NCBI GenBank assembly: GCA_037176905.1
Contig: JBBBWG010000293.1
Location: 1 to 31,626, forward strand
DNA length: 31,626 nt
Direction: 5' to 3'
Source: Azolla pinnata
Lineage: Eukaryota; Streptophyta; Polypodiopsida; Salviniales; Salviniaceae
Positions 9,901 through 22,600 of this stretch are shown piece by piece. The notes beneath the pieces were generated by a model that saw only the letters and a program-made list of their open reading frames with translations, made no database searches and had not been told where the DNA came from. Position 1 is the first letter of the stretch. Every line of letters starts with the position of its first letter. The position numbers and the translations under genes were made by a program.

Positions 9901-11792
9901 ACTCGATAGATAGCATACTAGGATAAAAAAATGTTCATACCTTGCAATTGAGGAAAGCTCTCCCTTATAACTCTCTTTCACCCCCATCAACTGTGCAAGA
10001 GAATAAACTGCAATCATCAACAAAAGAGAGGAAAAATCGTAATCAAAGGCAACAACACATCATATTCTAGCAATTTATTAATACAAAAAAAAGCAACATA
10101 CGAGTTCCAACAACTGAAATAAAGGACTGCACTCAATAATTCTATCCAGGATGTTTCAACTGGCAGCATGACCTTACATTATTGATGAAAATGTCCACAT
10201 TTCTCTCAAGTTCTCTCTTCTACATCTTATTCTCAAAATTGCCAGTCATTTGACAAAACTACAGAGTATAATACCAAGATGTAACTAGGATAAACTAGTC
10301 TATGGCAGAACCATCAATTGAACAGAGGATGTATGAGACATCCTTTTTTTTATCTCGATTCATAAAGTATCCATTATAATGCCAATCAATGAAATAAAAA
10401 GCAATTACCTAGGCATGCAAACCCTGCGGCAGAAGATGCTAACCCTGCAGCTGTAGGGAAATTGTTCTTTGATGCAATGTGTAATCGAAGGTTCTCCCAA
10501 TCTTTCTTTTTTATCACTCTTCCTGTCTTGGCATCGACAACATCACATGCTCGAGATCTGATCTCACGCAGACAGTTTTGGTACCGCTCACCTTCTATAG
10601 ACACTTCCTGTGACAAGGCTAGATTAATGCCATATGCTGATTAAAGGCTACACAAAATGTGATTCAGATTTAAATCAATTGTGAAAAACATATCATCATT
10701 TTTCTAAGATTCATGCCCATCTAGATCTAAATCCATCAATGTGCAATGTAAAATAATGTGCATGCGTGCTATGTAGATCTCGGTGCCCATCAATGTTTGA
10801 CATGAGACAAGAAATAAATTGATGAGAAAAAAAAAGGGTTACAGTAATCCATGCGCAAAGTAATAAGAACTTCCTGAGCTGCACTCAAATCTAGAGATAC
10901 TAAAAATTGAGGGTGTGATTATGTGCAACGAAATCTAGATCTAGATCCAGACATCTGTGTAAATTATGAACATCTCTCACAGATCAATACCCATCAATAT
11001 AATAAGTAGTAGTTTTTAAGAGAAAATTATATAGCATAGACAGACTAATCTAACTTATCATATGTGAAAAGCTTAGCGTGTCCTGAGATTCGTGCTCAAT
11101 CTGCATAAAAAATAATGTATGTGCTCAGTACTCTTACATAGAAAGCAATGCAGATCTTGATCAATATACATTTGTCTGGGTGATCCCACATTTACATCCA
11201 GCACGATCCATGGCATATGCCATATCCAATTCCAGCTAATTGTGTGTAAAATGAATGATAGGCAATTCTGTGTTTATGTACATAGTGTGCAATTATATGA
11301 TAGTTATGTACATTTTAAGTGATGTTTTTTTTAATTGCAGATGGAACACACGCAGACATCACACTGACAATGTCACTGTGATGGCCTAATCATGTAGCCT
11401 AATGTAATCATGACCAACGAATTGACAATTTATATGGAAAATGTAGATCCTTGATCCAGGATCTTCGTTAACCCTAAAATAGCCCATTGTAAGCTCGATT
11501 TTCTCCGCCGGAAAATATACCTAAAAAAAGGCGGTTTTTTTTCTCACTTCCTTTTCTGCAAACTCACCTTTCCATTGAGCCAGAGACGATCGGAGGTGAA
11601 GGAAGGGCTGGCAGAGACGGTGGTGGTGGCGGAGAGGTCTTGCGGATCGAGCGTGACGCTGAGGCTAGAATTGAGGGGGAGGATGAGCTTCTCGTGGCGT
11701 TTACCCCAGTACTTGACGACGGCGATGTTGGTGGGGGCGCGGGCCGTGAGCAAGACAGTCCAAGCGTCAGGCGAGCAAGCTTCGTCCGCCAT
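6955..11792 (-). CDS. MVD: Diphosphomevalonate (mevalonate diphosphate) decarboxylase, 10 exons
   Basis: Catalyses the last step of the mevalonate pathway: ATP-dependent decarboxylation of mevalonate 5-diphosphate to isopentenyl diphosphate. Exons in coding order: 11568-11792, 10409-10607, 9941-10007, 8609-8672, 8432-8512, 8177-8263, 7921-8078, 7581-7629, 7287-7411, 6955-7147. All introns are GT-AG and phases agree, giving 1248 nt and 415 aa against about 412 in Arabidopsis. Recognised features: [13 protein letters not shown] (20-32, with the active-site Lys at 27), the GHMP-kinase ATP loop [15 protein letters not shown] (123-137), GSGSACRSL (166-174, Arg 172), [13 protein letters not shown] (214-226), and YTFDAGPNA (313-321) with the catalytic Asp at 316. 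The C-terminus [10 protein letters not shown] to GLPN matches plant enzymes. The ATG at 11792 is the only one in frame upstream of the conserved block. It is head-to-head with the SNO gene. Cytosolic or peroxisomal location cannot be decided. Confidence 0.96.
8673..9940 (-). other. Intron 3 of the decarboxylase gene (1268 bases)
   Basis: AT-rich intron bounded by AAG|GTATGA and TGCAG|AGTTGG on the minus strand. I see no exon, no tRNA and no transposon ends inside it. Confidence 0.8.
10608..11567 (-). other. Intron 2's upstream partner, intron 1 of the decarboxylase gene (960 bases)
   Basis: First intron, bounded by AAAG|GTGAGT and CACAG|GAAGTG on the minus strand. It contains loosely repeated words (CATCTAGATCTAAAT, AATCTAGATCTAGATCC, CCCATCAAT) around 10715-10790 and 10930-11000. 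This suggests decayed internal duplication, but nothing codes. Confidence 0.75.
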
Positions 11793-11985
11793 GGCGTCGC
11801 CGTCGCTCTCTGCGTCACCGTCTTCTTCGTACCTTAGCTGCGATCGTCTCTCTGCAATTTCAGAAGAAAGAGTGAGATAGCCGGATTCGAACACAGATCT
11901 GTACTATTCTTTGACACGTGCTAATAATAAACACAAGCCAAAACCAACAAGGACTTCAACTCAATCTCCTGACCATATCTTAGAA

Positions 11986-12091
11986 AGTTGACTTTACTTG
12001 ACTTTACTTGACTTGACTTGACTTGACTTTACTTTACTTTACTTGACTTTACTTGACTTTACTTGACTTTACTTTACTCTACTTTACTTGC
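11986..12091. repeat. ACTTG/ACTTT pentamer microsatellite with nine W-box cores
   Basis: Imperfect array of the five-base words ACTTG and ACTTT. Nine copies of TTGACT, which fits the WRKY W-box TTGAC[C/T], start at about 11988, 11998, 12008, 12013, 12018, 12023, 12043, 12053 and 12063. It lies about 200-300 bases upstream of the decarboxylase ATG. Whether any WRKY factor uses it is unknown. Confidence 0.8.
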
Positions 12092-12185
12092 AATAACACA
12101 CGATTCTAGCGTGATGGGCCATCGAATGCTGCTCGTAATAGAAACGCGCATAAATGCTCCAACAGTTGTCCTTAGGGTCTACAGT

Positions 12186-12279
12186 GATGATGATTGATGA
12201 TTGGGCAGTGATGATGACTGGTGATTGATGGTGATTGGTGATTGATGGTGATGATGATTGGTGATTGATGATTGATGCC
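12186..12279. repeat. GATGATTG/GGTGATTG minisatellite
   Basis: Imperfect alternation of GATGATT, GGTGATT and GATGGTGATT words over roughly 95 bases. No coding sense on either strand. Confidence 0.8.
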
Positions 12280-12719
12280 TCTAGAAGTCATGCAAAACAG
12301 ATTCTTGTTGCATAACAAATTGTCTACTATAATTTTACACATCAAAAGAATGGATTCCACTATCTTGGAATTCCCCGCACTTAACAATGAGTAGAGATTG
12401 ATAATCGATCGGGCTTAGACTGGCATTGAATTTCCAAAACCAAGCCATCTAGAAAACCTCTGAATCTAAACCAAGCCACGAAACGTAAACAATAGGAACC
12501 AATCAATTGTCCCCCAATAAGCTTCCGAGATCGTGACATCCGTCCTTTTTGTTTACTATTCACACATGTTGTGGAGTTTGGGTATTATGTGTTTTACATT
12601 CTTTTTCAAGAAGAGTCGGGATATTAGCTAACAATTATAGAGTCAATGTCCCAACTCTCACGGAGCTCGCTACGAAATCACCTCCCATCGTAAGATACAT
12701 TGCATTCAACAAACGCTTC

Positions 12720-13430
12720 CATCCGATAACAATGTTAAGGGTGAGAATCTGCAGCACAATCTCGATCCGTTGCAGAATATTCAGATCTCGTGAGAACCAT
12801 CGGATCGTAAGACTCCACCATATAACTTACTACCTAACCCTTGGTCGAGAGAACGTGATTGATTAGTCCGGTTTGACTAGGTCATGCTTGACCTTAAAAT
12901 ATCGATGCTTCTACTGACATGAAAAACACATCAATCATACCGACATGCTAATCAGAAAGAGAAGCTTCCAGGAACCTCTCCAATGCACCGGAACTGTTCG
13001 AATCAGGTCAAGGGCGAGAATGTGCAACAGTCTTGATCCAATGCAAAACGTTCAGAATCATGTGAAAAATTGTCAAACGATCTATACAGAGTCCACCATC
13101 ATATATATATACTCAGCTCGCCTTAGCAGGGAGAGAGAGAGAGAGAGAGAGCGAACGCGATTCATTCCTCTAGCTTGAGAAGGTCATGTTTGACCTACAA
13201 AAATATTGCTATGCTCTTGTTTCTACTGACATGAAAAACACAAAGATCATGAGGAAGAGAAGGAGAAGATTCCAGAAACCTTGCAATTGTGCTTCTACTG
13301 TCATGAAAAATACAGAGATCATCAGGAAGAGAAGAGAAGAGAAGATTCCAGAAACCAGAGAAGATTCCAGAAACCCTGCAATTGCAAAACCAAAACTGTT
13401 GGGAATTAGGTCAAGGGTTCGAATCCTGTC
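12720..13430. repeat. Degenerate tandem duplication upstream of the SNO gene
   Basis: Several landmarks recur in the same order. AAGGGTGAGAATCTGCA (about 12735) pairs with AAGGGCGAGAATGTGCA (about 13010). GACTCCACCATATA (about 12812) pairs with GAGTCCACCATCATATA (about 13090). AGGTCATGCTTGACC (about 12880) pairs with AGGTCATGTTTGACC (about 13181). CTACTGACATGAAAAACACA at about 12911 recurs at about 13223, with a third partial copy (CTACTGTCATGAAAAATACA) at about 13294. The period is roughly 275-310 bases, with considerable decay. Confidence 0.75.
13101..13152 (+). promoter_or_regulatory. Candidate core promoter of the SNO gene: TATA tract and GA-rich initiator region
   Basis: ATATATATATA at 13101-13111 is followed about 20-30 bases downstream by a GA dinucleotide tract at 13131-13152. 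The first ATG after it is at 13186 and is in frame with the SNO gene. This is an inference from position and composition only. Confidence 0.35.
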
Positions 13431-13512
13431 GTCCTCCCTCCGTCTTCTCCCCCTCCTCCGACCCACTGGCTATGGCTATGGCGGAGCTTCAGCTGTTCCA
13501 GCACAGTCGCAG

Positions 13513-13544
<32 letters not shown>

Positions 13545-13641
13545 AAGACGAAGACGAAGCCTTACGAAGGAGAACGCCATGATACCTCTTCCTCCCCTCC
13601 CCCCTCTCCCCCCCCTCCCTCCTCCGCCTTCCGCCTGTCAG
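13513..13641 (+). other. Candidate alternative intron at the SNO N-terminus (129 bases, in-frame)
   Basis: GCAG|GTAAGA at 13512/13513 is a consensus donor. A long pyrimidine tract (from about 13585) ends in CTGTCAG at 13641, a strong acceptor. The segment is 43 codons long in the SNO frame and stop-free. If retained, it encodes a poly-Arg run (GAA/AGA microsatellite at 13515-13555) followed by a poly-Pro/Leu stretch that includes the ATG at 13579. If removed, upstream residues ending PAQSQ join directly to VRCAGC. Confidence 0.5.
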
Positions 13642-16600
13642 GTCCGCTGCGCAGGCTGCCGTGGAATCCTCAACGTCCCTGCCGGCGTCCTCGAATTCCG
13701 CTGCCCGAAATGCAAGCTCCCTCAGATGCTCCCCCCGGAGCTTCGCCCCCCCCTTCGCCCTCCTCACCATCAGCTTCACCATCTCCCTCCTCCTCCTCCT
13801 CCTCCCATTCCTCCCATTCCTCAGCATCATCTTCAGCAGCAACAACAGCTTCTGGAGCCTTCCTACAAAGCTCAGCTCCCTTGTGCAAACTGCCGGACCC
13901 TGCTCAATGTCCCCCATGGCCTCGAGCGCTTCATCTGTCCGCAATGCCACGTCGAGCTTGCTGTCGATCTCACTAAGCTTCAGCATTACCTGAGCTCGCT
14001 CGGTGGTGCTCCGAATCATCACAAGGACATTCCTCCCGCACCTCCACCCCCCCCTCCTGAGATCGAAGAAATCAATGAGGTAACATATCAATCAATGTTC
14101 CTCTTCTCATCAGTTCACGACTTGACACTAGAGAAGGAAATAAAATCCGCAAAGATTTGCTTTTCTCATAGGGACATTTGAATTGTTCAAGGTTTTCAGT
14201 CTAAAAACGCTTAGAAACTTGCCCGTTCTCGGTAAGCCTACAATTCCCGAAAATCAGAAGCTTCAGTATAATCCTCGTCCAAATGCTTTCTTTCTCCGAA
14301 GAAACATCTAATTCCCAAAATTTAAATGGAAATTTGGATGCTTTGTAAATTCATCCTCAGACTACTTTGCAGTTAAAGCTGGAATGGACATATTACCACA
14401 AGAAGATGAGATAGATGTAACATCGATACTATGAGGAAACTTCTTATGAGGATGAATTATAAACACCGTTCTTGCGATATGCTTCATTTAAAACCTGCAT
14501 CATTGGTAGATGAAACACAATTCTTTGTGTAAAATTATGGTCCCTATGCAGATGGTAATGTGAGCAATAATTCATGTTACGATGATTTGTGATGCATCTC
14601 CATTGATGATATACTCTCTGTATAAGGAGGCAGAGTGTCTTTTTAGTGGTAGCACCAAACCTTGGCTCAAGTATAGTCTTTCTCGATGTGAATTGTACTA
14701 CTACATAATCTAGACCATACTATGGTCAGCTGTTTATGATGGAGGTAGTAAACCAGAATTGGAATCAAATTGTTATTCTTTATTGAACAGAGTTTGTTAG
14801 ATTCAACTGTTGACCAAACGATGGGATAAGAATTACCGTTAGTGTTTGCTACGTTTGTTTTCTGCAGCAAGGGACGGTGACACAACTTTTACTTGCTTTT
14901 GGCTGTTGCAATGAGATAACTTGTGGCAAAGGGTTATGAAGGATTGATTTGTAGTGGTCAGAAAGACAATATCTTGGAAGTTGGCCGACATCATTGTTTG
15001 AAGAATTTACATTATACTGAGAGGTTAGAAAAGAAGAGCAATCAATGATTAAGGGAGAGGATAAATGTGAAATTCGTACATTAACAAGGATGGCGTATCA
15101 AACTTGGCTTGTCTTCTAAATAAAACCTCATCCATGCTTTCTTATCTACATATTCTGTGAACGACACTTAGAATTCTATTAAAAACTTCCACAGATCCTC
15201 AAATACAACAGAGTACAAGCTAATCATTTAAGGTTGCAACAATTTCAGGAGAAAATTAAAAGATTTGACTTTGAAACATTTAGGTATAGCTGTAGGTGGA
15301 GTACCTCAGTGCTTAGCATACCTCCCATCATAGAAATGTTCTGCTCATGGAGATTCGGACACTATCATTCTCCATTATTTTGTGAGGCTAACTCTACAAA
15401 ATAAGTTTCTCTCATCATACCAAGATCCATGACAAAACTGGGTTTCTGGGTTTCTGGGTTTCCCAATAATGTCTGGTTTCTTTACAGTTTTGTGAAACAC
15501 CTGACTGTTGCAGACTTTTTCACTTTCTTGCACAAAAGCATTTGCACATCAACATAGAATAACTTTGGTCAAATCTTTTAATCTTTTCTGGATCTGTTGA
15601 ATTTTGTATTTTTATTGTGAAGGTTGCTTTGGAAGTTGAACGTGAAGAAGATGAAGGCGGTATGGTGGGCGAAACTTTCACAGACTATGTGAGTAGTGTA
15701 CATCATAATGTTCAAATATTTCTCTAGCTATTTCTATTAACCAAATTTCTTTTATATGCAAATACTGATGCAGCGCCCATCCAAATTGCTATTTGGATGC
15801 CCGCACCCAGATCCTATAGTAGAAACTTCTTCTCTTTCAGCAGTACAGCCACCAGAACCTACATACGAACTGAAAATCATGAAAGATATAGAAGAATCAA
15901 ATGCTCTTTCATGTTTACAGCTTGAGACAATTGTGTATGCTTGTCAGGTGAGTGATGAATATGCCTGATAGATTTTTACTCAAACTGGAAGGATGTTATC
16001 TGCTTGAGTGACAGTCAGGAGATTTTAGGCTGTTATACGATTTACTGTTAATCTTGATTAGTTTTCTGTATACCAATGCAACATTTGTGGTATTAGCTCT
16101 CATTAGGTTCGCTCATAGACCATTCTAGACTCTGGAAAGGTGTCAATATGTCTTTCTTTCCCTCCTGTTTTAGAGACACAACCAGCATCTTCCGGATGGT
16201 GCAAGGGCAGGTTTTTTCATTGGGGATGGAGCAGGTGTAGGGAAAGGTCGCACAGTTGCAGGCCTAATTTGGGAGAATTGGCAACACGAAAGACATAAGG
16301 CAATGTCAGTGTGAAATATCAAGTTTATTTTAGTCTGATTTTGCTCTATTCACTCTCTATGGACCGTTTTTTTAATGGGTATTATTTGATTACAGATGGA
16401 TATCTGTGGGATCTGACCTCAAATATGATGCTAGACGAGATCTTGATGATGTTGGTGCATCCTGTGCTGAAGGTGCATATTGTTGCTGTAAATTTTTGTA
16501 GGAACTTGTTTTCAAAGTAAATTTTTGATGCTTTATTGCGTGGTCATAATGTTCTCCTTTTACTTATGATAGAGTTCTCTAGCAGTTGTACTTGTTAAAT

Positions 16601-19600
16601 GATTTTCATGGGATACTGTACTAGCCAGCTGCCACACTGGGGAACTTTATGAATTTCCCAAGCAGGAGTGATGATAGGAAGATATCTTGATAAAAGTAAG
16701 TGCACATGAAAAATATAGCTGGATTTCTGTTTTACTAATGAAACTACTAGTGGCAGTATTATATATTATCTTGTGTCAACTAGGATGGTTCTTTAGCATC
16801 CAATTTGCTTCATAGCCAGGTAAACAGAACAATTAGTGCATTTTTCATTATTAATCTGGATCTATGAACAGTGAAACCTATTTCCATCACCTTCCTTTGT
16901 GATGACATCAGATTCTGTTTTGCTTTTTGCGTTAGACCAGAATGCGAGACACAGTTCTGAGCCCATTATTAAATGCACTCACTCCACAAAACTCTTTGCT
17001 TGATAATTTTGCTGATAAATTACTTACAAGATGTGCTATTGCAGTGCATCCTCTCAACAAATTGCCATACGGAAAACTCGATTCAAAGGCCGTGGGTGTG
17101 AAGGAGGGTGTACTGTTTTTGACGTACAACAGTCTTATTGCATCATCTGAGAAAGGAAGATCAAGATTGCAACAAATAGTGCAGTGGTGTGGAGCTGATT
17201 TTGATGGTCTTTTAATATTTGACGAGGTTGATTCTACTCTTTTATGTAGTTATAACTATTGGGAAAATCAAGTAGCAATTTGTTTCGTTCTTCTAGTTGC
17301 TTATTGTCATGGTTAATTAAGTGAATATGTTAAATATATTCCAGTGCCATAAGGCAAAAAATCTAGTCCCTGAAACGGGAGGCCAAGCAACTCGTACTGG
17401 TGAAGCTGTTTTAGAAATTCAGGTACGATTCCATTAGTCTGCTTCAAAATACTTCAAAGTGGAATTATCATACCACCTGTCTTTACTGTTATTGCAAATT
17501 TGTTTTCCAGGCAAAGCTCCCACAGGCTCGTGTTGTATACTGCTCTGCAACAGGTGCATCTGAACCACGGAACATGGGATATATGGCTAGGCTTGGACTT
17601 TGGGGGGCTAACACAGATTTCACCAATTTTCAAGCTTTTTTGGGTATATAAGATATCCTTTGATCCATCAATTTAATAGGGAGAGACATCAAATGCATTA
17701 AGATCGTATATTTGTTCAGCCATGGAGCAGGGAAAAAAAAGATGAACATGTTTGATAGCTGAGTCTAGACATGTACCTATATCTATATCTTTATATATTT
17801 GAACCAGAACATTGTAAAGTGAAACATTCCAGCAGACATCCAGTACACTGGAACTAATGATAACAAACCTTGAATGACAGAGATTACTTAAAATATAAGA
17901 GGTAATTGTCAAAGTAGAAGAGCTGTAAATCTCGTAATTATTCACATTCTGCCTTTACATCAATGGTATTAGCAACCTCCTTGACGCTTCATAAAGAGGA
18001 ATAATAAACTTCTAACTTATTTGGGTCCCTAGCTTAGTACCTAAGCAGACTGGATGGTGAATCACTATTAATTATTTGGAAGATCGATATGGATCTTCCT
18101 CTTATCTGCTCTTTTTGGTGCCTGCCCTTAAAGACATGCAGACACGCATATCCAACCATGGAGCATGACGATTTATAAACGACACAAGGAAACACATGTC
18201 AAGAGCGTTGTGGATAGGTTTCCAGCATGGAGATGGTATCAATGACAAGATTATTTTGGTTGTCTAACCAGCATGAATTTCCTTTGAGGTGCATGAAATC
18301 AACATGGTGCTTTGATGAGTGCTGGTGAGGGATTTGTTGTCACATGTCGGCTGTATCATTGGTTCTTTGGGTGCAAGGCTTTTTGGTCTTGTGAAACTCA
18401 TAATCATACTCACAGTTGACTACCAAAGTTACTAAGTAATGACATGATCGGGGAAATGTATAATCAAGTTTTGAGGTTTTATGGGCTGAACGTCAGCTGG
18501 GGAACTTTTGTCTTGGTTGTGCACCTCAAGTACACTGTACAGTTTCCATGCTCAATTAGAGTAATGAGGATACTCACTAACACTCAATACAGTACTGAAA
18601 GCAAATATCAAAATCTTGGGCAGACTATCCTGAAACTAAATAGTTCATACCTTGTGATGGACATAGGGGATACTCAGGTTTGAATTGCTTTTCTGCTAAA
18701 CTCAGAGTATATTATTCCTCTTCGAGCATCAGATTTCTTGATGCACATTAGATGAAATTCGTTGAATGTAACAGCACTTAGGGATGATCTATTGCTAACA
18801 TTGTTCTTTATATCAGTTGATGTGGAAGTTGGAGCTTTCCAGATAGAAGGAAACACTTGCACAGTTTTTTTAGCATTAATCTGATAATCATCTTTATCTT
18901 CGTTCTGCTGGATTAATGGACTACATTTTATTCTACACATTCACATCATATCTATTGATTATATTTGACAGGAGCATTAGAAAAACGTGGAGTAGGAGCT
19001 CTGGAGCTTGTTGCTATGGACATGAAAGCAAGGTATACTGCTTATTGCCAAAGTTTAATACCATGTTAGATTGTCCTTTGTCCTTTGGACAACGTTTATG
19101 TCACACAATTGGAATTGCGCAACAGGGGTATGTATGTATGTCGGACACTGAGTTTTAAAGGAGCAGAATTTGATGTGATTGAAGTGCCATTGGAGACAGA
19201 TATGCAGGTGCCTTCATTTAGAATCTGTTTTTCTTTTTTTGTTTGTTTTGGTCTCTCTGGACTGTGATGAAATCTCTCCTTCACATGCAGAACATGTACA
19301 ATACAGCAGCAAGATTGTGGGCAGAACTTAGAAAAGAATTTATGCTAACAATGACAACACTGTATGATTGTGAGAAGCCTAGTGTAAGCCAATTATGGCG
19401 TCTTTATTGGGCAAGCCATCAGGTTTAGTTTTGTATTTGTAAGTGTACATATGAAATCCAGTACATAACTGGACGTTTTTGTTACATCAATTAATACATT
19501 TCCTTTCAATGTCAGAGATTTTTCAGACATATGTGTATGTCAGCTAAAGTTCCTGCAGCTGTGAGGCTAGCAAAGCAAGCATTAGAGGAAGAAAAATGTG

Positions 19601-22600
19601 TTGTGATTGGCCTTCAAAGTACAGGGGAAGCTCGCACTGAGGAAGCTGTATCCAAATATGTAACTTCGTTACTATGCCCTACAATTTGAGGTGATGGTAA
19701 TGCTTTGGGTTTTGTTTACTAATTAAACTTGTTTCAGGGCAATGAGCTGGACGATTTTGTTTCTGGACCTAGAGAGCTTTTGTTGAAGTTTGTGGAAGAA
19801 AATTATCCGCTCCCTTTACCTGCCCAAACATTGCAAGGTTTTAGAGAGCTTGTCAATTTATGATGTCTAATTTAATAAAATGTATCCTTCTCTGAAGAAT
19901 ACAAGTTACTGAACAGAGGAGCAAGGCAAAGATACAACCAAGAGAAAGCTAGCTAAAGGTTTTATTTCGTCTGCAAGGAAAAAGCCAAGGAGATGGAAAA
20001 AATCTATCGATGACGATGACAGTGAAGAAGATGTTGAAAGTAATATATTACCTATACCTCTTTCTTTGATAAGGTTTGACCACATGTATCTGCTTAAAGT
20101 TGTCTCTATGTTGGGTGTTCAGCTGAATCTGATGCAGAATCTGGAGAGAGCACTGAAACTTTCAGCCCTTGCATAATTTGTGCCTCTGATGACGTGAGCT
20201 AATGAATAAGATAGATCGTTAGGAAATATTCTCTAAGTACATGTGAATATATTGATGGATCTAATGACATTTGTGTAACCTTTTACTACACTACTCTTAC
20301 CGTCAGGCCCATAAACTCTCTGTAAACTGTAAAGATTGTGATTCCTCAGTTCATTATGCATGCCTCCCAGTAGCATCAGTGAAGCCCATGAGTAAGTGGA
20401 GATGTCCACCTTGTGATGAAGCTCAGCGTACCTATGTAAATCAGCTTCAAGCTAGGTAACAAGGGTGCTTAACTGGGGAAGGTCTTAAATATTTATAATG
20501 ATTGTTTTGAAGAATTTTACATTTTTTATAGGTATGACAAAGCGATAGAGCGGAAGTTGAAGTGTCTAGATGCTATAAGGTCATTTGATCTTCCAAACAA
20601 TCCACTTGATGATATGATTGATCAGGTTTCTATGTGACTACTAGTCATGTTTGGTGTTACAAGCTGCATAATCTTGTGTGAATGTAAACATGGAACATCT
20701 TTTTTGTCCATATGAATGAAATCAAGAGATAAATTACATGGGACAATATTGCAATATTTTAATTAGAAGTAGGTGAAGCAAACATTCCTACCATAGGCTA
20801 TCAAGCTAATTTTGCTGCTAGTATGCCAATGCAAATGTTTGTAGATAAGTAGAAAGTTCAGGCTTGGTAATAGAAAGGTATTCATCTTTAATGCCAGCTT
20901 GGTGGCCCAGATGCTGTTGCAGAGATTACTGGTCGGCGTGGGTTCTTAGTCCGTGCTGCTAGCGGTAAGGGAGTTATCTATCAATCTCGGAGCACGTAAG
21001 TTGAGCTCTTCCTTTTAGTTACAATGCATATTATAATGTGTCTAGTATACTATTTTGTATTTCTGTAATTTTATAGGAAAGATATCTCTATGGAAATGGT
21101 AAATATGCATGAAAAACAACAATTTATGGATGGGAAGAAGCTAGTCGCTATAATCTCTGAAGCAGGGTCTGCTGGTGTATCCTTGCAAGCAGACAGACGA
21201 GTCAGCAACCGGGTACGTATGTGCAAAACTTTTTATGTTTGTGACTTTTCATGATAATATGTTTGTCAACATAGATTTCTACCGATCAATGTAATGTATA
21301 TCTATATGGGGTTGTGTCCTTTGCGTAAAAGCATAACATATATAGCCTTGTGCTGCTGTTGTTATTGTGTTGAAAGCAGCCAATGAGTTATGAGTAGGCA
21401 GAGCAAAATTTGTTCTTTACGTGTATGAAAGATGAATTGTACAAGTTTTCTGTTACTGAAATAACCCCAAAATGTTCAGAGAGATATTTTCTATGAAATT
21501 ACTGCACAAGAGGAACTCCACCTTTTCTCAATGCATGTTAGTGATTCGCCTTGCGTTGTAACAACCAAGTGAATCGAAAATAGACAAGTTCCGTTTTTTT
21601 CAGTGCCTTCTTCACATGGCACAATATGTTCTTGGCATGGAAGTTCGATTAGTTGTGAAAGTTCCTCTCACAATGAATCCTGCTAAAATCTTTAGAAAGC
21701 CTTTGTTGTTGGAAGCAGATAAAGGGAGAACTTAATTTCTAAAAGCTACCTCTCGTAGGAACCTAAGCATAAATAGATGATCCACAAGGACAACTATGAC
21801 TGCCGGTGTCTAATTACAGTCGGGTGCTTCTCTCTAACAGGGCCACATATAATCAACCCTGGCTATATCAGTGTTTTGAGTTCATTTGAGCATGAAAGTT
21901 TACCCATAACCACTTGATAACCCGTGAGAATAGATATGTCTACAGTAAGCTTGAACTTAGAACCTGAAACTAATTAAGAAAGAGGCATTGTGCTACATAC
22001 ATATAGTCATTCCCAATGTAAGGAGATGTTTAGGATCAGATTGCTGCATATGGCTTAAAGTAATTGGTGTATCATAGGAGCCGAAGGTCAAGAAAATGTA
22101 GTATTATAGGAGGCACTCTCCAACTTTATGCTACAATTGTAGTACCATGAATTGCAAGCTAATGTGCACAAGGGTCTATTGGAATCATTAATTCAAATGC
22201 TATTGACTCCCATTTAAAATGTAAATAACTGCACGAAGATGCAAGTGCCAGCCAACATGCATCTGAGATAATTTTATTTCTGTTTTACAAAGGTTGTGAC
22301 GTAATGTGAAGGCATGATGTGCAGTGAGGCATGATATGCATGAAGCTAGATTTCATTTAAATCAAAGAATCCTCGCAGTTCCATGTGCCAATGTGGGTCT
22401 TAGTGTATTCTGGAAAGGTTCAGAAATTCGTCACTTTTTTTCTCATGAATAATTTTCTTACCCATTTGATTCAGAGAAGAAGAGTTCATATAACGCTTGA
22501 GCTCCCTTGGAGTGCTGACCGTGCCATTCAACAATTTGGGAGAACACATCGTTCTAATCAAGCTTGTGCTCCAGAGTACAGGTCAATCAACTGCTTAAAG

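Larger units (their letters stand above)
11793..13578. promoter_or_regulatory. Head-to-head (bidirectional) upstream region between the decarboxylase and SNO genes
   Basis: The two genes start in opposite directions about 1.8 kb apart (ATGs at 11792 on minus and 13579 on plus). The interval holds a CTTGA-rich microsatellite (11986-12091), a GATGATTG minisatellite (12186-12279), a degenerate tandem duplication (about 12720-13430), a TATA-like tract at 13101-13111 and a GA tract at 13131-13152. There is no gene between. Confidence 0.6.

Noticed and set aside
13416..13426. Perfect B-box GGTTCGAATCC suggesting a tRNA or SINE
   Set aside because: No tRNA cloverleaf can be drawn and no A-box is seen. 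The sequence belongs to the tandemly duplicated unit, whose other copy reads AAGGGCGAGAAT instead.
13186..13512. Coding extension of the SNO gene from the ATG at 13186
   Set aside because: Open in frame, but it overlaps duplicated promoter-like sequence and has no family similarity. Kept only as an alternative N-terminus, not as the main model.
13661..13993. Plus-strand Ser/Leu-rich frames over SNO exon 1
   Set aside because: Alternative frames of a pyrimidine-rich exon; the zinc-finger CxxC pairs are in the other frame.
16942..17044. Upstream extension of SNO exon 6 (in-frame from 16942)
   Set aside because: A conserved acceptor at 17044 joins the previous exon in phase to give [16 protein letters not shown] as in relatives; the extension is intronic.
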